From positions 3,348,001 through 3,412,000 of the forward strand of contig NC_087381.1 of NCBI RefSeq assembly GCF_963675165.1: 64,000 bases of DNA. The letters are read 5' to 3'. The notes beneath the pieces are model-generated. The model did not search any database, had not been told where the DNA came from, and saw nothing but the letters and a program-made list of their open reading frames with translations. Every line of letters begins with the position of its first letter. Positions within the stretch are counted from its first letter, which is position 1. Shown piece after piece: positions 55,341 through 64,000 of this stretch. The translations under genes were made by a program, and so were the position numbers. This DNA is from Halichondria panicea. Its lineage: Eukaryota; Porifera; Demospongiae; Suberitida; Halichondriidae.

Positions 55341-58300
55341 ATGAGGGAGAAACTGCTTACTGTCCTCTTAGTCTTTATGATGTGCCATTTATGTGGTAAG
55401 TATATAAAGCAATCAGTAGATGAAGTATAATGACGTTTTGATTAGCTATACTGCTAAATTAATGGTATATAGTATACGATCCTAGTTGATTTGCTGTGCA
55501 TGTACATACATCACAGTTACATTATACAAACAATTTACTTTGCTCAGGTTATGGACAACCTGCACTCTCCTTTCAGGACTTCGGAGTATCTGGAGCCTTA
55601 GAAATATCGTTGCCACTCCTTAATGATCACTCAGATGGTCCATTCATCGTTCCTGGTGGCGGTATCCCTTACCTTGTAACAGAAATGGCAACGGACGTCT
55701 ATGTACGTTAATAGCAGATAATCTGTATTATGTATTCTTATACATGCACCTAACTATAGATCTCAGACAACGGATTAATTTCACTGAACGGTAAGTTTGT
55801 GGATCCCCCTCAACAGGGAAGTGACTTTTCTGCAGCAGATGGGGAAGAGGTGGTTATAATTGCTCCATACTGGTCCGACAATGACATACGAGCGTCAGGT
55901 TCTGTCAGATATGAAAAGTATACGTCTACGCACCAACTTCTAGCTGTGCGTGCCAAGTTAGCAGAAGTCAGTGAATTGATTTCAAATGTAACAGGGACAG
56001 CATTTAGTGGAGCTTGGATGTTCTTGGTGGAGTGGGATAATTGTTCATCTTTTCCAGCTGGTTCTAATGCAATTGATCCTTCTATAAATGCTACCTTCCT
56101 GTCTTATGTAAGTTTTATCTCACATTGTATAAAATGAGCTATAGATTGCCATTTTTGGTTTGGTGCATATACCGTATATAGCGGGTATTTTTCGAGGGGT
56201 AAAATATTCGTGGTTTTCGTGGTTGGAGGTCTGACCACGAATATTTTATCCATGAATGTAGCCTCAGTCCCTGGCCGATTTTTTTTAATAGAACGAAGTT
56301 GAAAAATATGGCCTGGTATTGATTGTATCTGGGCGTGGCAGGAACCGGAAACTAAAGCAGAGATTCTTCACATTTTGTTTCCTGCTTTTTTTCTGTAATA
56401 CTAAAGGTGTACGTAGAGGCATTTTTTACTCCCGTAAAAGTTACAGTAATGTAGCTCCATGTCATGTTCTCAATTTATAGCTAGCTAGCTATGGCATGCA
56501 ACGCATTGTCTTGTTTGAAGCAAGATGGCCTCACTCTCATGGCAAAACAGGCCCAGGCTCTCAAGCTTCTGTTTGAGGGAAGGAACGTGTTTATCTGGTT
56601 CCCAACGTGGTATGGCAAGTCTCTCTGCTATATCAGTTGCTACCCTTTTTAATGGACTACAAACTAGGTAGGACCAAGGCTCCTCCTGTTGACAAAAGTG
56701 TTGTTCTTGTTAATTGTCTCTCCCCTTGTATCTCTCATCATGAGACTCATGATTGACCAGGTCAGCAGTCTAAACAATAGAGGTGTTTCTGCTGCCATCC
56801 TCAGTAGCAATAAAGGAATCGACAAAGATTTGGTTGCCACTGCCAAAGAAGTGCCCCAGAGGCTGTTGTTGAAGACCACTGTTGGAGGATTCATTTTTTG
56901 TTGTACCACGAGTCAATTTGTTTTATGTATTAAAAAACCACGCCCAGATCACGCCCAAATACAATCAATACCAGGCTTAGTAGGCGACCCTAGCGTTCAA
57001 TTGGAGACGGATCGGCCTGGGGTCGAGGCTACCATGAATGAAGCGACCTTGCCTACCTTTACCTGCATGCAGTGCAAGCAGCAACCACGAAAATATTACC
57101 CACGAAATGTCTCAATATTGCTGAACCCACGAATATTTTGTCTCCCAAAAATTACCCGCTATACGGTATAATTATATTATATTCATATAACAGCAGACAC
57201 TGTTCTGTTTTTTTGTACAGAAAAATAAATATCAAGCGATTGTGATAACTGACTCAGTGTCTCAATCGTATGCCATCTTCATTTACGAGTGCAATCAAAT
57301 TGAATGGAGTGGAAGTAACTTAACATATTCTCGTGTTGGAATTTCCAATGGAATGGGTAGGTCAGAGTTCCACCCTTCGAGTGGCAGTGCATCAATTGCT
57401 GATATTGACTGCTCCAATAGTCCAAGATCTACCATCGTCAATGTGTTGCTGGACTTGAACACTTTCACACTAGCAGAGCGAGTCTATCCCTCTACTAACA
57501 GTACAAGCATAAAACTCTCTTCTTCAGTGTCAGATTCAGCCAATGCTAGAGTGAATACATTATTGCCAACACCATCGCAAGCGTCAACTCTTTCAGTGTC
57601 AGATTCAGCCAGGCCTAGCGATATTGCGGTATTGTCAACAGTGACACTATTGAAAATACCAACTCATTCGGTGTCGAATTCAGTCAGTACAAGCCTAACT
57701 GCATTTGTGTTAATTCCTTTAAAGTCAGATTTGGTTAGTCTGTTCGATATTGCAGTGGTGTCAACTCCATCACAAACTACTTTGGTGTCGAATTCAGTCA
57801 GTACTAGCGTGTTGTCAACTCCATCACAAATACCGACTCATTCAGCGTCAAATTCAGTCAGTGCTAGTGTGTTGTCAACTCCATCACAAATGCCAACTCC
57901 TTCAAAGTCCAATTTGGTCAGTTCTATCGATATTGCAGTTGTGGCATCTACATTGCAAATGCCAACACCTTTGTTGAAGTCTTCTGTCAGTCCTAGCAAT
58001 ATTGCAGTATTGTCAACTCTATCGCAAACCCCATCTCCTGCGTTGAATTCAGTCAGTACTAGTGTGTTGTTGACTCCATCACAAATTCCAACTTCTTCAA
58101 AGTCCGTTTTGGTCAGTCCTAACGTGATTGCAGTGGTGTCAAATCCATCCCAAACACTAGTTCGAATAGCAGCAACTTCTACCACAAGCATGGCCATGAT
58201 TCAAGGTGCCCCAATAATTACTATAATCATTATTATTGCAACAGCAAACCAAGAAGCAACTAACACAGTTTCAGCAGCTACATTCCCTACAAGCATAAGA

Positions 58301-58808
58301 AATATTTATGGCAAGCATTATTTTTAGCACCAAAAATTGTGATTATAGCTCAACTTGATTGAAGCTATAAGATAAAAAATTATATGCTATCACGATAATA
58401 ATATAGGTCTTAACTTCTATACAATAAACAATTTCGTCTGCAGGTGCTGCTGGGATGATGAATAACCTCGTACCTGTTCATATGATTGTTGTTCCTATTG
58501 TTGTTCTTCTACAGATACTCATCACCTCTCTAATCGTAATCTTCCTATTTTTGTACATGTAAGTTCATGTAATTTTATAACTACCATCCCATGCATGCAT
58601 AAGAGGCGCGAAAAATTTTTAAGCTCGTTTTTAGGCTCTGATAAATTATGCTTGATTTTTAGCATAATAGGTGCCTAAAGAATAATTGGCATCAATTCCC
58701 GTTTTTAGTAAAGATCATTACATTAAGATTTTTTCTCTTCAGTACCTCAGCCTGCCCATGATGAAGAAGGTAGACGAACTAAGACCTTCTTCTTACGAAG
58801 CTCGATGA
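55341..58808 (+). CDS. NIDO-domain single-pass membrane protein with Ser/Thr-rich stalk
   Basis: Exon 1 (55341-55395) encodes a signal peptide, MREKLLTVLLVFMMCHLCG. Exon 2 (55548-55702) and exon 3 (55760-56107, 348 nt) give the NIDO domain (IIAPYWSDNDIR, SGAWMFLVEWD). Exon 4 (57221-58310) completes it (AIFIYECNQIEWSG) and encodes a long Ser/Thr stalk with repeated VLSTPSQxPT. The stalk exon can leave by a GC donor (TATG|GCAAGC) to exon 5 (58444-58558), which encodes the membrane helix (MIVVPIVVLLQILITSLIVI). Two acceptors 8 bp apart at 58743 and 58751 give different tails; the second yields a basic tail ending DELRPSSYEAR, for 606 residues in all. The large intron between exons 3 and 4 holds a mobile element with a helicase relic. 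A cell-surface role is likely; the ligand is unknown. Confidence 0.8.
56172..57166. mobile_element. About 1-kb composite inverted-repeat element in a NIDO gene intron
   Basis: CCGTATATAGCGGGTA at the left is mirrored by TACCCGCTATACGG at the right with TA outside both ends. Inside lie a second pair of arms (GTAGCCTCAGTCCCTGGCC near 56262 and GGCCTGGGGTCGAGGCTAC near 57013) and a helicase relic. It looks like a foldback element nested in, or captured by, a GCGGGTAATTTTCG-family element. Confidence 0.6.
56491..56920 (+). pseudogene. RecQ-like DNA helicase fragment
   Basis: Starting at MACNALSCLKQDGLTLMAKQ, the frame gives QALKLLFEGRNVFIWFPTWYGKSLC, where the usual GYGKS P-loop has W in place of G. 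A frame change follows, then VSPLVSLIMRLMIDQVSSLN and GVSAAILSSNKGI, which are helicase motif Ia sequences of RecQ proteins. The DEAH box and the second helicase domain are missing. It is a dead fragment carried inside the 56172-57166 element. Confidence 0.7.
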
Positions 58809-59164
58809 ATCCACAGCGTCTATTCTTATATACTTTATATACACAAGTTGCTAACTGATTCACTTGACTTTGAAGCAGTTGCTCGTGACTTTGCTTCCAC
58901 TAACACACGTCGAATAAACTATTTTGCTATAGCTCTCACATGCAGATTATTTCATTTATGTATCTTTCTTCTGTTTATCTGAGAACATGCAACACAGTTC
59001 GCCTCCGGAGGACCCACCCCCTGCGTCGCAAGGAGAGGGTCCATTCCTTTTTCTGACCCCCCACCTAAAAAATCTTCTTATGGCCCTGGCTAAGGCTGTG
59101 TAACTAAAATTAATAGTGTCCTGTCCCGGATGGCCTCAAGTACATATATGAGATATCATGAAAG

Positions 59165-59335
59165 TTGTTGTGTAGCAGCAGAGCTGCTCGTGGACTTCTT
59201 ACAGAGAGCAAAACAATTCTCGTGTTAAAAAGTAAGCCTCCGTTAAAACCACAGAGATACACGGATGGTACTTCGAGGGTTTAGTACTTCCGTTTCCAAT
59301 CCTTCTCTACTCTATCTATCGATTAGTTGATTACC
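59165..59335 (-). repeat. Inverted partial copy of the 34325-34872 element
   Basis: CAGAGAGCAAAACAATTCTC, CCACAGAGATACACGGATGG and ACTTCCGTTTCCAATCC are the complements of words in the element at 34325-34500. Confidence 0.6.
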
Positions 59336-59340
59336 GTTTA

Positions 59341-59711
59341 ACTATCTTCTAATTTATCGGACAGCAAAAATAATTATTTTGGAAATTGTCTGGGTATAAT
59401 TGGAACAGATTTTTATAGAGCATGCAAATGTCCGGAACAAGCAAGCAGCTGCATGCGAGCTAGCTCAAGTTTAATAGAACAGTGTGCGACTAAACAGTTG
59501 CACTAGCTATCGATCTAAAACTAGCTACTCAAAGCTATCTAACTGCAGCACTCTAAGTCTTACTTGCTGTCTATGAATGTTACTCGGTATTGTCCGGATA
59601 TTTAGCAAATGTAGCTAATATTAAAGCACTGGGGTGTCCGTTGTATTAGAACAACAAAAATTTCCCAAAAGAGTGTCCGGGGTAATTAGAAGTGTCCGAT
59701 AAATTAGACGG
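59341..59711. repeat. DNA element with TCTAATTTATCGGACA ends, simple copy
   Basis: It has the same ends and interior as 17692-18390 (GGAAATTGTC, GAACAGATTTTTA, GAGTGTCCGGGGTAATTAG) but no nested insertions. The right end reads AATTAGACGGTA. Confidence 0.7.
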
Positions 59712-60514
59712 TATATCAAGTTCAAGTATGTCTTGCGTCACTGTTTATGTCTACGTCTTAATTTTGTCACGAGGAATAATCAGATTTTTATGAGAATAAT
59801 AGGCACATTTTTCAAGAATTGAAGAAATAATGGTGAAAAAAAATCAGGGCCTACTCGTTTTTTATAGTGCGATGACGTTTGTTTTGCTGGCTGTTAGTCG
59901 TGACTATTCCGGGAAGCAAGTCTGTATAATTATAATATATAGGCTTGTAAAAAGCTTAGCTCAGTACGTTGTTCAAGGTTGCTATAGCCGGTGTGAGGTC
60001 CTGAGGTTCTGACATAATTATAGAGCTCGTATAGATTAGCCTCGTCCCCATGCGCATGGCTGTATCCAGGATTTGGGTCACGGGGGTTAAATTGGGCAAA
60101 TGACAAATATAGGGGGGGGGAAAGCTCCCTGACTTGAAGTTGGTGCATGCATGCCAACTAGGGGGTCCGGAAATGTTGGATATTTGAGGAAAATTACAGC
60201 TCATATGCCTAATATAAATTATTACTGCATTATTATGGCATTTCACATGCACTCATATTGATCTACATGCAGGCGTCACAAGAAGATCATTGTTCAAGTT
60301 GGACCAGCAGGAGATACTATTATATAATAATTATTATAGTTACAGTATACCAGTATTCATTCAGTATAAACACATTAATTATAGTATGTCATCGTGTTGG
60401 TTAAAAACTTTTTTGAAAAGCACACTAGCACAAGTAATAGTTGTACCATGGATATCAAGGGTGTATAACCCGAGGACGAGGGTAACAAATCCAGTTATGG
60501 TACAGCTGACTTGT

Positions 60515-61180
60515 ACCATAAGACATGGAGGCCTTGGAATCATTAACCCCACTACAAATAACTAAGCATCACAGCTCCTCTTGTCTCTCTCATCCTGGTC
60601 TAATCACACATACCATCAAAAGGCCAAAGCAGAACAACTCATGCAATGCCAAAAAAGCAGTAAAACTGCGCAAACAATTAGATACACGAGCAGCGGCAGA
60701 GCTGGAAGGCAAGCTAACAAACAACATGAAGAGGGGCAAGTTTCAACAGAGAAGGGGAGCATCAAGTTGGCTTGCCATCCTCCCCATAGATAAACGTGAA
60801 TTTGCCCTCCACAAAGGTGCATTCCAAGATGCCCTCTGTCTACGCTATGGCTGGCGACCCTCTCATCTACCATCACATTGCGTCCGTGGTCACCACTAGA
60901 ATTTACAGTTGAGCACTCGCTAATTTGTAGTCATGGCGCATTCCCTTCAATCCGTCACAACGAGCTGGGAGACATTACAGCCGGATTTCTCACTGAAATT
61001 TGCCACGTTGGAAAACTGAACCACCACTCTAACCTGCTCTCATGCAAACAACTCAGACTCGTGCAGAACACAGCAAACAGAGAGGAAGGAGCCCGCCTAT
61101 AGATATGGCAGCAGGCAACTTTTGGGGAAGAGATCGGAACCGTACAATTTTTGACATAAGGGTGTTCAGCCTAGCGGGTG
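60515..61180 (+). pseudogene. Decayed third copy of the non-LTR retrotransposon C-terminus
   Basis: RHGGLGIINPTTN, then RRGASSWLAILPIDKREFAL and FQDALCLRYGWRPSHLP, then TVEHSLICSHGAFPSIRHNE, then FDIRVFSLAG follow in the family order across several frames. Breaks and the absence of a poly-A tail show an older copy than those at 7831 and 44823. Confidence 0.75.
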
Positions 61181-61199
61181 TTAGATTATGGTCAAGATA

Positions 61200-62400
61200 T
61201 TACCTATATTCTTTTATATTCAAGTAAACAGCCTATTTCTTTTCTGATCACCTATTATTCCCACATTATTCCTCCAAAGTATATACGTCAACATAATTTA
61301 TATAGACCCTAGTTGTCGCACAAGTATAACATCAAAATCAGTATAAATAATTGCCAATATCAGAGGAGGTACGACAGGCGCGATGCAGCTCAAGTAATTA
61401 GCCTTTGATTGAGCAATAATTATCCGCCCATGCACGATTAGGAGATAATTATACATTCAAAATTAATGTTTATACTATGACTCGTACTGACCTACATGTA
61501 TTTTTGTAAAAATGTGCCTATTATGGCAGTATAATTCTCACCCAAAAATGTACCTATTATCAAAATTATGCTAGCATAATCTACCAACCCTTAATAAGAA
61601 GAGAGCATATACGATCAACACACCAGAGAAGTGGAGCACGGATCTTTCTCCCTCCTTGTCTTTTCTACATCAGGAGGAATGAGACCAATAGCTAATGTGT
61701 ACACAAAAGAATAGCCTCGATGACAGAGCAGAAACATGACAAGACATACAGTAAGATCATCCATTGGTGGGTAAACTGAGGTATAAACATTCACAGCTGC
61801 GCTCAGCATGCAACTATAATGTGCATCTGGTGACTAAGAGGAGCATTCACCATCCCATAGTATCCACCGACACAATGGACCAGGCCTGCCAAGAGGGCCG
61901 ATTTCCACTGATCTGAATGTGAACCTATAAATTTGAACAAAAAAGTAATGTATGTAATCACCGTACTGCATGATTGTATGCATGCAATCACCATAATGTA
62001 TGCAATCACCGTAATGGTTGTATATCACTGTAAATCACATGCAGTAAGGAGTGTAATCACGTTAATGTACGTATAATCACAGTAATTATATAGTTAACTT
62101 ATTGCCCTCCCTTCCGTACAACGGTCGATGCCAGCAGCCCAGCACGATTGCAACATGCCAAATATTGCACTGGAGTAACGGAATGCCCGAGTGCAACATG
62201 TGGCCCTGAGGGCATTATGTCAACCAGTGATCAATGAGGACTGCTCCTATAACAGTGGGCCTTGGTCAATGGCTATCTTCCGGTCTTCATGCAATTGTCT
62301 TTAGAATTACATCCTGGCCGCTGGATATATACTGTACATCTGAGATCAGTGATCCAGTATCATCCTTCACTACATTTTTTCTTTCCGAAACCCTGTCAGG
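61200..62400. other. Gene-free stretch
   Basis: No exon is convincing. A short array of AATCACCGTAATGTA-like words lies at about 61955-62085. Confidence 0.4.
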
Positions 62401-62419
62401 TTTTACCACTGAAGCTTGA

Positions 62420-62640
62420 AGCTTATTGTGTCAGGTCCCCCCCGGGACCTCCGGCTTTACATCCCATCCGTCAGGATGCGGTGGACAGTGATGAACACCT
62501 ACTCATTTTTTCAGGGCAAAGCTGAGTAAACTCCTTAGAAAATGTTTCTGCTACTGATGGGACTCGAACTCTCAACCTTCCCATCTTGAATCGAGTGCTT
62601 TACCCACTGGCCACGTGACAGCAGAGAATATTACCGTGTG
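62420..62640 (-). repeat. tRNA-derived SINE
   Basis: On the minus strand TGGCCAGTGGGT (62613-62602) resembles the polymerase III A box and AGTTCGAGTCCC (62570-62559) the B box, with spacing like a tRNA. The outer stem GTCACGT / AGTAGCA does not pair, so it is not a working tRNA. Downstream it continues into a non-tRNA body with GGATGTAAAGCCGGAGGTCC. Confidence 0.6.
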
Positions 62641-63434
62641 GATCGCTGCTGTTTTGGCTGCTTGAAGATTGAAGATCCAAATTTTTCATGGCACATGTGA
62701 TGCGTGTCCTTACTTCTGCCGGCAGAGGAGGTTGGACACACGTCATAATGTTTTACAGATGAATGTGTGTGCATGGAGAGATATACGGAAACTTGCAAAG
62801 AACAGTAGCTATTCAGCCAAGTCAAAAGCCTGCAAGCGATTTTAGCACTCCATACTATAGTAGTAATAATGATGCTAAAAATACCCAGTGACGAAACTAG
62901 AAACTGAGTAGCATAGTCTAGCCTCGACTCCAGCCCCTTCAATAGTGGCCTTTCCCTGCGGCCTGAGTAAGCATACTAGAAGCAATGAGCACTAGATTAG
63001 TCACAACCATGAGTTGTTGCTGCACTTGCCTCTGTTTTGTCTTGGTGTAGCAGGTATAGCATCATAATTATTGTGAAACTACTACGACTCATTAACTAAC
63101 AGGAGATATTACAAGAGAGATAGACCATGTAAAATGCTGACTCAGCAGGATCGACGATTTCACGAGATTATTGATGACTAGATCTACGGATGACGTGTGT
63201 GTCCAGCCTCCTCTGATCTGCTCTGCCGCCGGTCTGTCGCCTCGCCGATTCTTCTTACCGTTCCATTAAAACAAATTCGTAGGGAACCTATAGCGCCTAG
63301 GGCTAGTCTACATTTTTGAGGGTTACTATGCAGCAACCAACAACAGTTTCTGTACATAAATTATACATATATGTGCATCTAAACTTAACAGAAGCCAGGA
63401 GAAGGGCCCTCTATCCCCTGAAACAGAAATAAGG

Positions 63435-64000
63435 ATGAGAAACTCAAAACTGCTCACTGTCCTCTATATGATGTGCCATCTATGTGGTCAGTATAAAACA
63501 ACAGTGAATAAAGTCAAAACCCTAGAAATGATGTGACGTATTCATAATTAATCCTGTAGCACAAGTGAATTAAAATTATTGTTGCTCATTAATCAGGTCA
63601 TGGATTTGAAGCCCAACTATCCTTTCAGGATTTAGGAGTAACTGGAGCTCTAAGTTTATCACTTCCAAGCAACAACGATATCTCAGATGGTCCATTCACT
63701 GTTCCTGGTGGCGGTATCCCTTACCTTATAACGGAAAATGCAACAGATATCTATGTACGTTACTTTTAGCAGATACAGAGGCCCTTCATTCTTTATAATT
63801 ATATCTCAGCCCTACTTTCTCCACCATGGCATGCAATTAAGCATTTCACTTTAATTATTCTCACACGTATATACACCTATAGATCTCAGACAACGGATTA
63901 ATCTCACTGAATGGTCCATTTGTCGATCCCCCCGAACAAGGAAGTGACTTCTCTGCAGTAGATGGGGAAGGAGTAGTTATAATTGCTCCATACTGGTCTG
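63435..64000 (+). CDS. NIDO-domain membrane protein, 5' part (cut by window end)
   Basis: Exon 1 (63435-63486) encodes MRNSKLLTVLYMMCHLCG, a signal peptide close to that of the gene at 55341. Exon 2 (63597-63754) gives LSFQDLGVTGALSLSLPSN and PGGGIPYLITENATDIY. Exon 3 starts at 63883 (ISDNGLISLNG ... IIAPYWS) and runs off the window. Intron phases equal those of the gene at 55341, so the two are tandem duplicates about 8 kb apart. Confidence 0.85.

Noticed and set aside
62559-62640. Functional tRNA gene on the minus strand.
   Set aside because: A and B box-like words are present, but the acceptor stem does not pair; a SINE head fits better.

Overview
This is eukaryotic, animal-type DNA. Genes are split into many short exons with GT-AG introns that keep their phase, the base composition is AT-rich, and the protein families are metazoan. 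These are COR/Roc proteins with death domains, large nidogen-domain (NIDO) membrane proteins, and methyltransferases of the nicotinamide N-methyltransferase type. The combination of a ROCO/death-domain family, mosaic NIDO receptors and dense short inverted-repeat elements suggests a sponge, probably a demosponge. That is an inference; nothing here fixes the species.

Layout. 0-5.5 kb: 3' part of a plus-strand gene with a COR domain and two death domains. 5.5-18.6 kb: repeat-rich DNA with a 5'-truncated non-LTR retrotransposon copy, a 172-bp hairpin satellite, a 37-bp tandem array, a probable CACTA-like element and a recombinase relic. 18.6-24.4 kb (minus): relics of LINE endonuclease, an Ig-plus-Roc GTPase gene with a broken frame, and a scrambled paralogue of the first gene fused to transposase sequence. 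26.9-27.7 kb and 42.0-42.8 kb (minus): two related methyltransferases. 31.5-41.7 kb (plus): a 22-exon gene whose exons join in frame to 1,419 residues. It encodes signal peptide, two NIDO domains, somatomedin-B, YWTD repeats, EGF, two more somatomedin-B, mucin stalk, two FN3, one transmembrane helix and a tail with a PPxY motif. 44.8-51.0 kb: LINE pieces and a near-complete Ty3-type LTR retrotransposon. 51.9-55.0 kb: a broken DUF3987-type gene flanked by two related minisatellites. 55.3-58.8 kb and 63.4 kb to the end: two further NIDO genes in tandem, the last cut by the window edge.

How parts relate. The NIDO genes share the same two-exon NIDO head with identical intron phases, so they form a local family of surface proteins. 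The COR/death genes and the Ig-Roc gene are parts of one expanded signalling family. Much of the remaining DNA is mobile. Several target-site duplications can be read directly: 5 bp for the LTR element, 10 and 12 bp for two LINE copies, 9 bp for the foldback elements, and 5 bp for one DNA transposon.

Several genes and one young retrotransposon carry one- or two-base frame changes. Either many loci are recent pseudogenes or the assembly has residual small indels; the sequence alone cannot decide. Exon models are from manual reading of splice sites and frame. Domain names come from motif recognition, not from searches.
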